Shown here piece by piece: positions 1 through 5,483 of a stretch of 6,628 nucleotides of DNA. Made by a program: the position numbers and the translations under genes. Source of the stretch: Acidimicrobiia bacterium (lineage in GTDB: Bacteria > Actinomycetota > Acidimicrobiia > Spongiisociales > SHLN01). Each line of letters opens with the position of its first letter. Positions within the stretch are counted from its first letter, which is position 1. Under the pieces are notes generated by a model, which was not told the DNA's origin, made no database searches, and worked only from the letters and a program-made list of their open reading frames with translations. The DNA lies in the NCBI GenBank assembly GCA_030623545.1, contig JAUXLW010000069.1:1-6628 (forward strand). Direction: 5' to 3'.

Positions 1-207
1 ATTCCCACGCCGGGTTTTGTCGAGAGCTTCAATGTCTCAGCAGCAGCCGCCGTCTGCCTCCATCACGCCTATCGCACGAGGATCGCTCGCGGTGCCCACG
101 GCGACCTGTCGGATCGCGAAAGACAGCGCATGCGAGCCGCGTTCTACGTTCATTCCACTCGACACGCCGACAAGCTATTGCGGCATGCGCTTTCAATGTC
201 TGAGTAA
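1..207 (+). CDS. trmH: SpoU/TrmH-family RNA 2'-O-methyltransferase, C-terminal part (5' end outside window)
   Basis: This is the 3' end of a gene that starts before the window. Frame 1 is open from base 1 to a TAA at 205-207 and encodes 68 residues. The first visible residues, IPTPGFVESFNVSAAAA, match motif 3 of the SPOUT knot (typically IPM.G...SLNVSVA.A), which binds S-adenosylmethionine and helps form the active-site dimer. These enzymes methylate the 2'-hydroxyl of a ribose in tRNA or rRNA in the cytoplasm. About 50 residues follow the motif, rich in Arg and His (residues 18-68). RlmB-type enzymes usually end sooner, so this tail fits TrmH (tRNA Gm18) better, but the substrate cannot be decided from this fragment. 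A terminator follows 9 nt after the stop. Family membership is secure; the exact gene name is less so. Confidence 0.85.
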   Translation: MPTPGFVESFNVSAAAAVCLHHAYRTRIARGAHGDLSDRERQRMRAAFYVHSTRHADKLLRHALSMSE

Positions 208-216
208 TCAGTCGGT

Positions 217-240
217 TCGGCTGGTGAGCGGCCGGTTTTT
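217..240 (+). terminator. Intrinsic terminator of the trmH-like gene
   Basis: TCGGCTG (217-223) can pair with CGGCCGG (229-235) around a 5-nt loop GTGAG, giving a 7-bp GC-rich stem with two G-T wobbles. TTTTT (236-240) follows at once. This is a standard Rho-independent layout for plus-strand transcription and sits just after the TAA at 205-207. On the minus strand the stem has no T-run after it, so it should work in one direction only. The T-run runs into the last codon of the convergent HNH gene. Confidence 0.72.
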
Positions 241-1357
241 AGGGGGCTCGGGTTTTGCGGGGGAAGGTGTTGCCTTCGTGTTCCATGGTGTGGTGGCGTC
301 GGCAGAGGAGCTCGAGGTTGGGGAGTTTGGTTTCTCCGCCGTCTACCCAGTGTTTGATGTGGTGAGCGTCGCACCAGCGGGTAGGCCGGTCACAGCCCTT
401 GATGACGCATCCTTGGTCTCTGAGCAGCAGGGCCCGGCGGAGAGCTGGGGGGATGGTGCGGGTACGGCGCCCAACATCGAGTGGTTCGGAGGGGCCTTGG
501 GTGATGATGCGGCTGATCCCGGCGTCACAGGCGATGCGACGGGCAGCCTGGGCGGTGATAACCCCGGTCTCATCCAACTCGCACGGTTTCCCAGCCCGGG
601 ATTCCAACGTTCCCAGGGACACCAGCAGCGAAATGTGCGGCTTCTCACCCCCCTGGGTGGGAGTGTCACCATGGTCGAGGTAGTCGCGGCACAACTCAAC
701 CAGGGAATCAGCCCGGCGTTGCTGGGGAGTGCGAGTATCAGCCGGATCAGTCGACTCGGAAAGAGCCCCAATAGCGGTCAACACAATCTGGCCGCCTTCA
801 GGGTCAAGATCGAAATCGCCTCGCACCATCCCCTCAAAAGTGGATGAAACGTTCAGTCGCCGCTGCTGGAACCGCTGCTCACAGTCGTCGTGGTAATGGT
901 CGAGGGCTTGACGCCAATACTCAACCACCCGATAAGTGTCTTGGGGACTGAGCGGCTTAACCGCCTCAACCAACCCCGCCTCATGGTCGGCAAACACTCC
1001 CGGTTGGGCCCGACGGGCCGCCACCAGCTGATTAACAGTCGACACGCCAATATCACCAGCCACAAACGCCGCCCCCGTAGCCGGCATCAAACACAAAGCC
1101 CGGGCCCGGGCCAACCGCACCGTAGCTTCGCGCCCCGAAATGTTGCACCGGGCAGCCAACCACGCCGTCGTCGACAAAAACCCATGATCTCGATAGGAGC
1201 CTCGCTGATCAACAACAGCCAACCGGCGGGAACGCTGCGCACCAAGCCTCGTCATCTGGAGATCAATCTCCACCAGATCATCCTCGAGCTGCCGGTCCTC
1301 CAACCGTCCCAGATCCTCAACGGCAAACTCGTCCACAACTGAACGCAACGAGCTCAC
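239..1357 (-). CDS. DUF222 / 13E12-repeat family HNH endonuclease-like protein
   Basis: The protein has 372 residues. Most of it (about residues 15-300) is the helical DUF222 region typical of actinobacterial 13E12/REP13E12 proteins. The C-terminus is an HNH nuclease module: C317 and C322 form the first half of a Cys-pair zinc site, C352 and H355 the second, and DAHHIKHWVDGG (330-341) carries the catalytic His pair with N347 downstream. All expected HNH residues are present, so DNA nicking or cleavage activity is plausible, though the biological role of this multi-copy family is not established. The GTG start is supported by AGAGG (1364-1368) six nt upstream. The protein stops about 12 residues after the final HEG, so it lacks the tail that many relatives carry. 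No transposase lies beside it. It is convergent with the trmH-like gene and divergent from the SnoaL-like gene. Confidence 0.93.
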   Translation of the reverse strand: MSSLRSVVDEFAVEDLGRLEDRQLEDDLVEIDLQMTRLGAQRSRRLAVVDQRGSYRDHGFLSTTAWLAARCNISGREATVRLARARALCLMPATGAAFVAGDIGVSTVNQLVAARRAQPGVFADHEAGLVEAVKPLSPQDTYRVVEYWRQALDHYHDDCEQRFQQRRLNVSSTFEGMVRGDFDLDPEGGQIVLTAIGALSESTDPADTRTPQQRRADSLVELCRDYLDHGDTPTQGGEKPHISLLVSLGTLESRAGKPCELDETGVITAQAARRIACDAGISRIITQGPSEPLDVGRRTRTIPPALRRALLLRDQGCVIKGCDRPTRWCDAHHIKHWVDGGETKLPNLELLCRRHHTMEHEGNTFPRKTRAP

Positions 1358-1363
1358 TTTCGA

Positions 1364-1368
1364 CCTCT
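1364..1368 (-). promoter_or_regulatory. Ribosome binding site of the DUF222/HNH gene
   Basis: On the minus strand the sequence reads AGAGG, then six nt, then GTG (1357-1355). This is a good Shine-Dalgarno match at normal spacing and is the reason for choosing the GTG start. Confidence 0.6.
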
Positions 1369-1422
1369 AACTCGACACACCCACAACCTATCACCCGCCT
1401 GAGACACAACCTCGAGAGGGAT

Positions 1423-1435
1423 CCGGCTGAGCCGG
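1423..1435. repeat. Perfect short palindrome in the divergent intergenic region
   Basis: CCGGC (1423-1427), a TGA spacer and GCCGG (1431-1435) form a perfect 5-bp inverted repeat. It lies between the divergent DUF222/HNH and SnoaL-like genes, 65 bp from the first start codon and 45 bp from the second. It could be a small operator or an RNA hairpin. No T-run follows on either strand, so it is not an intrinsic terminator. In GC-rich DNA a palindrome of this size can occur by chance. Confidence 0.35.
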
Positions 1436-1451
1436 TCGCTCCCGATGCAGA

Positions 1452-1457
1452 TAGGAT
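1452..1457 (+). promoter_or_regulatory. Possible -10 element (TAGGAT) of the SnoaL-like gene
   Basis: TAGGAT fits the actinobacterial TANNNT -10 pattern and lies 23 nt upstream of the ATG at 1481. Transcription would then begin near 1464 and the message would include the AGAGGG ribosome site at 1470-1475. I see no convincing -35 element at the right spacing, so this is a weak call. If correct, it excludes the upstream ATG at 1445 as the start. Confidence 0.25.
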
Positions 1458-1469
1458 TCTGGGCGAGCG

Positions 1470-1475
1470 AGAGGG
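1470..1475 (+). promoter_or_regulatory. Ribosome binding site deciding the SnoaL-like start
   Basis: AGAGGG lies five nt upstream of the ATG at 1481. The earlier in-frame ATG at 1445 has no comparable site, so the gene is taken to start at 1481. Confidence 0.6.
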
Positions 1476-1480
1476 CCATC

Positions 1481-1942
1481 ATGAGTGAACGAGTTGATCG
1501 GTATGAAAAGGCGTTGGCTGAGGTGGACATCGATGCTCTGGGAGAACTGCGCCATCCCGACTACGTCTGCTACTACCCGCAATCCGGTGAGCGATTGAGG
1601 GGCCACGAGAACTGGGCCGCGGCCCATAGGGACTATTGGCGCCATTTCGACCCGCCCGTAACCACTGTGAAGGGTGGTGAACGGAAGGCCGAGGTGATCC
1701 GCACGGCATTACCCCGCTTCATGCTGCCCACGCCGATCGTCCAGATCTCAGACACCGGCGATCTGGTCATCATGGAGGGCAGAGGGACGTGGCCGGACGG
1801 TAAGACCTACAACTGGGTGACGATCATTGAATACCGGGACGGCCTTGTCTGGAGGGAAACCCAGTATTTCGCCGAGCCGTTCGATCCACCCGAGTGGCGG
1901 GCACCGTTTGTGGAACTCGAGGCTGAGGAGGCGCCCGCGTAG
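1481..1942 (+). CDS. SnoaL-like / NTF2-fold family protein
   Basis: The protein has 153 residues, a typical length for a single NTF2-like (SnoaL) cone-shaped domain. It opens with a helix (MSERVDRYEKALAEVDIDAL) followed by RHPDYVCYYPQSGERLRG (24-41), the pattern of actinobacterial SnoaL_2-type proteins. A central segment of beta strands contains VIMEGRGTWPDGKTYNW and the IIEYRDGLVWRETQYF strand pair (about 115-130). The C-terminus carries FDPPEWRAPFVE. There is no signal peptide, so it is probably cytoplasmic. NTF2-fold members include polyketide cyclases, isomerases, dehydratases and non-enzymatic binding proteins, and no catalytic residue set here identifies a reaction. It stands alone on the plus strand, divergent from the HNH gene and convergent with the redoxin gene. 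An in-frame ATG at 1445 would add 12 residues but lacks a ribosome site. Confidence 0.85.
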   Translation: MSERVDRYEKALAEVDIDALGELRHPDYVCYYPQSGERLRGHENWAAAHRDYWRHFDPPVTTVKGGERKAEVIRTALPRFMLPTPIVQISDTGDLVIMEGRGTWPDGKTYNWVTIIEYRDGLVWRETQYFAEPFDPPEWRAPFVELEAEEAPA

Positions 1943-1949
1943 GAGCCCG

Positions 1950-2408
1950 CTAGTGGAGGTGCCTGGACGGTCGAGCTGCCGCAGGGGAATCTGTGGAGAG
2001 TGGTTTGGCGATACCCAGGCGAACCTGGACCTCGGCTAGCTCCGTGTCGGGGCAACCGTCACTTGTCCACTCGATGAAGTCGTCGTCGACCAGGGCCAAA
2101 GCCGGCACGTGCTCGATTTCAAACGCCCGGGAAGCTTGGTAGGGACGGTCGTCGATCACCACGGGAATGGAGAAGCGGGATTCTTTCAGGAAATCCGCGG
2201 TGTCCTCGATGGTCTCCTGTGATATTCCGACAACGTTGACACCCGCCGTGCGCCAACGTGCCACCAACGCCAGCACATGACGGCAGCGTTCGCAGTCTGC
2301 GGCGAAGAACATCAACAAGGTGCGGCCCCGGAAAAACACCGGAAGCGGCGCCGCGCCCTTGCCGTCGTAGACGTCTGTATCGGGGACCGGCGCCCCGGGT
2401 GAAATCAC
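1950..2408 (-). CDS. Thioredoxin-fold redoxin (AhpC/TlpA-like) with a CERC motif, coupled to sufC
   Basis: The protein has 152 residues and no signal peptide, so it should be cytoplasmic. It has the order of an AhpC/TSA or TlpA-type redoxin: an N-terminal PGAPVPD segment (4-10), a strand RTLLMFFAADCERC ending in the CxxC pair C39/C42, the VVGIS segment (59-63), PVVIDD (82-87), and a HVPALALVDDD strand (100-110) in which P102 is the expected cis-proline. Thioredoxins usually have WCGPC, so CERC preceded by AAD is unusual and may shift its redox potential or partners. The last 15 or so residues look disordered. It starts with GTG inside the sufC stop (GTGA overlap), which suggests coupled translation. 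A role in keeping Suf cysteines or persulfides in the right redox state is an inference; a bacterioferritin-comigratory-like peroxidase is the main alternative. Confidence 0.8.
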   Translation of the reverse strand: MISPGAPVPDTDVYDGKGAAPLPVFFRGRTLLMFFAADCERCRHVLALVARWRTAGVNVVGISQETIEDTADFLKESRFSIPVVIDDRPYQASRAFEIEHVPALALVDDDFIEWTSDGCPDTELAEVQVRLGIAKPLSTDSPAAARPSRHLH

Positions 2409-3187
2409 AGCCCGGCGAGGAAATCGTCGCCCTCGTCGACAGGCTCCTCTTCAGTGGCAAGGCCGAGTTCGGCCTGCAGCCCGGCATAGCCCTTATCCTC
2501 GAGCTCGTCTGCCAGCTCCGGGCCTCCACTGCGAACGATCTGGCCGGCGATCATCACGTGAACCTTGTTCGGCGAAAGGTATTGGAGGATGCGGTTGTAG
2601 TGAGTAATGAGCAATACGCCGATCTCCGGATTGCGCATCGCTTCCACCGCCTCGGCCACCTCCCGCACGGCGTCAACGTCCAGGCCCGAATCAATCTCAT
2701 CCAACACAGCGATGCGGGGTTGCAACACGGCAAGCTGGAAGATCTCGGAGCGCTTCTTCTCCCCTCCGGACAGACCTCCGTTGACCGACCGATCGAGGAA
2801 CGGCCCGGCGGACAGGCGGTCGGCCGCGTCTGCTACCCGGGCACCGAGGTCTGCCCCGTCCGTCCGCTGGTCCGCAAGCTCCTCCAGCAGCTCCCGCAAC
2901 GTCACCCCGGGGATCGCGGTGGGATACTGAAAGGCGATGGCTACCCCAAGCTGGGCCCGCTTGTCGACGGGCTCGCCCAACACCTCGGTGCCTCCCACCA
3001 TCGCCGACCCCGTCACCTCATAACCGGGTTTGCCCATGAGGACGTGACACAGGGTGGACTTTCCGGAACCGTTCGGGCCCATGATCACATGCAGCTCGCC
3101 GAACGGAACCTCTAGGTCAAGTCCCTTGAGAATCTCGATGCTGCCAACCCGGGCGGTTAGCCCCTTGACTGCCAGGGCGGTGCTCAT
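2405..3187 (-). CDS. sufC: SufC, Fe-S cluster assembly ATPase
   Basis: SufC is the soluble ABC-type ATPase of the SufBC2D complex. It uses ATP to drive conformational change in the SufB-SufD scaffold, on which Fe-S clusters are built in the cytoplasm. The 260 residues carry all ABC elements: Walker A GPNGSGKST (37-45), Q-loop Q87, signature LSGGEKKR (139-146), Walker B IAVLDEIDSGLD (159-170) with catalytic E164, and switch H196 in ITHYNR. LSGGEKKR with EIDSGLDVDA is diagnostic for SufC among ABC ATPases. The C-terminus has an extra acidic tail (about 245-257). The ATG overlaps the stop of the Rieske gene (ATGA), with AGAGGAGG (3192-3199) four nt upstream, a very strong ribosome site. The downstream redoxin overlaps its stop. 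Confidence 0.97.
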   Translation of the reverse strand: MSTALAVKGLTARVGSIEILKGLDLEVPFGELHVIMGPNGSGKSTLCHVLMGKPGYEVTGSAMVGGTEVLGEPVDKRAQLGVAIAFQYPTAIPGVTLRELLEELADQRTDGADLGARVADAADRLSAGPFLDRSVNGGLSGGEKKRSEIFQLAVLQPRIAVLDEIDSGLDVDAVREVAEAVEAMRNPEIGVLLITHYNRILQYLSPNKVHVMIAGQIVRSGGPELADELEDKGYAGLQAELGLATEEEPVDEGDDFLAGL

Positions 3188-3507
3188 TCGTCCTCCTCTT
3201 TAGGCTCGAGCTCGACATAGACCCCGTCGTCCTCGACGACCACCTCATAGACGGGGACCGGTTTTGTGGCCGGAAACGAGGTTGGCTCCCCGTCTGTCAA
3301 ACCAAACGCCGAGCCGTGGCGCGGACACTCGACCTCGGTGTCGAACAACTCTCCCTCCGCCAGCGAGGCCTCGGCGTGGGTGCACCGATCACCAATTGCA
3401 TAAACCGAATCGCCGATGCGAAATACCGCGACGCGATGCCCTTCCGCCTCCACGCGGACCCCGCGGCCATCGGGCAAATCGACGAGTTTGCCGACGCTCA
3501 CCCTCAT
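3184..3507 (-). CDS. Rieske [2Fe-2S] ferredoxin (NirD-like) of the suf operon
   Basis: This is a small soluble Rieske protein of 107 residues. The cluster ligands are clear: C42-T-H44 in DRCTHAEASL and C61-P-R-H64 in ECPRHGSAF, the standard CxH...CxxH pattern with 16 residues between the pairs. The rest is the beta-sandwich expected of a NirD or dioxygenase-ferredoxin-type domain. In many actinobacterial suf operons a gene of this kind sits between sufD and sufC, as here, so it is probably an electron carrier for cluster assembly or a related redox step; its exact partner is not known. It overlaps both neighbours by 4 nt. AGAAGG (3514-3519) is six nt upstream of its ATG. The last residues, EPKEEDE, encode the strong ribosome site of sufC. 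Confidence 0.94.
   Translation of the reverse strand: MRVSVGKLVDLPDGRGVRVEAEGHRVAVFRIGDSVYAIGDRCTHAEASLAEGELFDTEVECPRHGSAFGLTDGEPTSFPATKPVPVYEVVVEDDGVYVELEPKEEDE
3192..3199 (-). promoter_or_regulatory. Strong ribosome binding site of sufC
   Basis: The minus strand reads AGAGGAGG, then ACGA, then ATG. The site lies inside the codons for the acidic end of the Rieske protein, so the same bases serve as coding sequence and as the sufC initiation signal. Confidence 0.65.
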
Positions 3508-4766
3508 TGCCGGCCTTCTTCCTGCGCCCGCACATACTTTTCGTTCACCGCGGACCGGATGGCATCGTTCAGCTCAGAGTGGGGCATACGGTTGAGAGCT
3601 TCCTCAAAGAATCCTCTCACTTGCAAGCGGTCAGATCTCACTCGATCAAGCCCCCGGCTCATCAGGTAATAACGCTGCTCCTCATCAAGCGGGCCCACGG
3701 TGGAGGCGTGCCCGCATTTGACGTCGTTCGCCAAGATCTCGAGGTTGGGAACCGATTCGGCGCCGGCGGCATCACCCAGTACCAGGTTGCGATTGGTCTG
3801 ATACGCATTGACCTTTTGCGCCTCTTCTTCGATGCGGATAAGGCCGGTGAAGACGGAGTGGGCTTCGTCCTCGACTGCCCCCTTGAGGAACATGTTCGAC
3901 GTGGTGTGAGGCGCCTTATGGGTTATGAAGGCCCTGTAATCGAGAACCTGTTCGTCCTCACCAAAGTACAGGCCACTTATCTCACTGTGTGCACCGGGAC
4001 CAGCGAGCTCCACCGAGAAATGCAGCCGGCCTAATCGCGAGCCAATGCCGGCTTCGCCGTGGTGAAAGAATCCGTCGCGGCCGATGACCGCACGTTGCTG
4101 CCCGATGGCGGTGGTGCCATAACCCCAGGCCTGAACCGTCGTCAAAAGCAACCTGGCCCCGTCGCCCACTAACGCCTGGACATGGGGAACCACGTGGAAG
4201 GTGTCGTCCTCCGGCGATCGAAAGGTGACAACTACCGACAGCTCGGACTGGTCTTCGGCCAGTAACAGAATCCGCGGCAGCGACAAGGTATCGGGGGTCA
4301 CTGCCTGAACATCGATGAAAACCGGTCGCGAGGACGAGCTACCTTTGGGAGCCACAACCAGCAGGCCATCATCGCCAAAGCCGTAATGAGCGGCGGCAAA
4401 GCGATCCAGGTCCACAGCGATAGCAGACTCCTCCGCCGCCGCCAGCTGCTCTGGAGCGGCATCCTTGAGCTGCTTGACGACCACTTGCTCGTCAGAGGTG
4501 GCACTGGTCACATAGCCGTCCAAAATCACCGCACGAGCGCCGGACTCGATTCGGTAGTCGCCGTCGGACATGGGGGCTCCAGGCTCGCTCGGCAGGCTCA
4601 AATCGTCGAGGCTGAAATCAAGGTCTACATAGCGCCACACTTCCTCGTCCGAGGTGGGCATCGGCAGCTCATCGAACAGCTCCAGACCCTGGTCTCGCCT
4701 GTCCGCGAGCCATGCCGAAGGCGCCTCATCCCGCGCGGAATCCTGGAGGGCGTGTAGTGGTTTCAC
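3504..4766 (-). CDS. sufD: SufD, Fe-S cluster assembly scaffold subunit
   Basis: SufD pairs with SufB and two SufC subunits to form the scaffold for Fe-S cluster synthesis. The protein has 420 residues, normal for SufD. The N-terminal EEVWRYVDLDF (41-51) is the family's E.WRYTDL motif, preceded by the usual helical AWLADRRDQGLELFDELP (18-35). The core is the right-handed beta-helix. The C-terminal region has PNLEILANDVKCGHASTVG (340-358), where H353 is the equivalent of the conserved SufD histidine needed for cluster assembly, and YYLMSRGL (366-373) follows. KCGHAST and LDEEQ identify it as SufD and not SufB. The GTG start keeps the full N-terminal helix; its ribosome site is weak. The stop overlaps the Rieske start (ATGA). 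No sufB is visible; a DNA repair gene lies 42 bp upstream. Confidence 0.95.
   Translation of the reverse strand: MKPLHALQDSARDEAPSAWLADRRDQGLELFDELPMPTSDEEVWRYVDLDFSLDDLSLPSEPGAPMSDGDYRIESGARAVILDGYVTSATSDEQVVVKQLKDAAPEQLAAAEESAIAVDLDRFAAAHYGFGDDGLLVVAPKGSSSSRPVFIDVQAVTPDTLSLPRILLLAEDQSELSVVVTFRSPEDDTFHVVPHVQALVGDGARLLLTTVQAWGYGTTAIGQQRAVIGRDGFFHHGEAGIGSRLGRLHFSVELAGPGAHSEISGLYFGEDEQVLDYRAFITHKAPHTTSNMFLKGAVEDEAHSVFTGLIRIEEEAQKVNAYQTNRNLVLGDAAGAESVPNLEILANDVKCGHASTVGPLDEEQRYYLMSRGLDRVRSDRLQVRGFFEEALNRMPHSELNDAIRSAVNEKYVRAQEEGRQ
3514..3519 (-). promoter_or_regulatory. Ribosome binding site of the Rieske gene
   Basis: The minus strand reads AGAAGG, six nt, then ATG (3507-3505). It lies within the last codons of sufD and supports the 4-nt overlap start. 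Confidence 0.55.
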
Positions 4767-4775
4767 AACTTCCGA

Positions 4776-4804
4776 AGGATATTGAGGAGCCAGGCAGTCA
4801 CCAA
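4776..4804 (-). promoter_or_regulatory. Candidate promoter of the sufD unit
   Basis: In the gap upstream of sufD the minus strand reads TTGGTG (4804-4799), 17 nt, then TATCCT (4781-4776). The -10 hexamer matches four of six consensus bases and fits TANNNT; the -35 matches the conserved TTG. Only nine nt separate TATCCT from the GTG start, so transcription would begin within a few bases of the start codon. That would give a nearly leaderless message, common in actinobacteria, and agrees with the weak ribosome site of sufD. This is inference from sequence alone. Confidence 0.35.
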
Positions 4805-4808
4805 GTGC

Positions 4809-5483
4809 TTATTTGGACTTCAAAAGATCATTGACTAGCAGGAAGACGGCATCAAACATCTCTTCGGTCAGGCGCCCGGTGAACGTGTTCTGCTGGCTTG
4901 GGTGGTAACTGGCAATCACCCGCGGCCCTGCGGGCACCACGACCTCAGCCAGGTGCGCAAACTTGGGGCGAGGCCGGGGCACCGCCGGGCCCAGCTGCCG
5001 CAGCAGTTCCACATACCCGATCTGGCCCAGGGCTACGATCACCTCGACCCTGGTGAGCAGCCTCAACTCGGCCGCGAGCCAATGGGAGCAGTTGGCTTTC
5101 TCATCGCTTGACGGCCGATTGGCCGGAGGAGCGCAACGGACACTGGCCGTCACGTAACAGTCGGTCAGCTCCAGACCATGGCCTCGATCCGTCGAAGACG
5201 CCTGATTGGCATAGCCCGCCTTCCATAACGCCCGGTAGAGCCAGTCTCCGGACCGGTCGCCGGTGAACATTCGCCCGGTGCGGTTGGCGCCGTGAGCGGC
5301 CGGAGCCAGGCCCACCAGGAGCAGACGGGCTCTGGGGTCGCCAAACCCTGGCACCGGGCGACCCCAGTAATCCCAATCGTGGAAGGCGGCCCGCTTCTTT
5401 GTGGCCACCTCCTCCCGCCAGTCCACAAGCCGGGGGCAGCGCCGACAATTGATCAGCTCAGCGTTGAGAGCCTCCAGACTCAC
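4809..5483 (-). CDS. udgB: Family 5 uracil-DNA glycosylase (UDGb), Fe-S enzyme
   Basis: The enzyme removes uracil and some other deaminated bases from DNA, the first step of base excision repair. The 224-residue length is typical of UDGb. Motif 1, GLAPAAHGANRTGRMFTGD (58-76), is the family 5 form, which lacks the polar catalytic residue found in other families. Motif 2 is YHPSQQNTFTG (193-203), again the family 5 type. C13 and C16 (INCRRCPRLV), C117 and C132 are candidate ligands of the [4Fe-4S] cluster shared by family 4 and 5 enzymes. It starts with GTG inside the stop of the DUF4015 gene (GTGA overlap), so the two are probably co-translated. sufD begins 42 bp downstream on the same strand, so read-through into the suf genes is possible. 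Confidence 0.95.
   Translation of the reverse strand: MSLEALNAELINCRRCPRLVDWREEVATKKRAAFHDWDYWGRPVPGFGDPRARLLLVGLAPAAHGANRTGRMFTGDRSGDWLYRALWKAGYANQASSTDRGHGLELTDCYVTASVRCAPPANRPSSDEKANCSHWLAAELRLLTRVEVIVALGQIGYVELLRQLGPAVPRPRPKFAHLAEVVVPAGPRVIASYHPSQQNTFTGRLTEEMFDAVFLLVNDLLKSK

Noticed and set aside
37..153. Minus-strand 38-codon ORF ending in Cys-Cys
   Set aside because: It lies wholly antisense to the TrmH C-terminus, which has clear family motifs, and has no convincing ribosome site.
17..847. Long plus-strand ORF of 276 codons
   Set aside because: It runs antisense to the DUF222/HNH gene and out of frame over the TrmH end. Its protein is low in recognisable features, and long antisense frames are common in GC-rich DNA.
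239..1357. The DUF222/HNH gene as part of a mobile element
   Set aside because: No transposase, integrase, terminal repeats or target duplication are visible around it, and base composition resembles its neighbours by eye.
1445..1480. Upstream ATG extending the SnoaL-like protein by 12 residues
   Set aside because: There is no ribosome site before 1445, while AGAGGG is well placed for the ATG at 1481. The added residues do not look like part of the fold.
2258..3115. Plus-strand ORF of 285 codons
   Set aside because: It is antisense to sufC and the start of the redoxin gene, both identified by motifs. Its translation is rich in Arg, Pro and His, as expected for a shadow frame.
3264..4034. 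Plus-strand ORF of 256 codons
   Set aside because: It is antisense to the Rieske gene and sufD and has no recognisable domain.
3504..4766. SufB instead of SufD
   Set aside because: The C-terminal KCGHASTVGPLDEEQ segment and the N-terminal EEVWRYVDL motif fit SufD, and the SufB cysteine region is absent.
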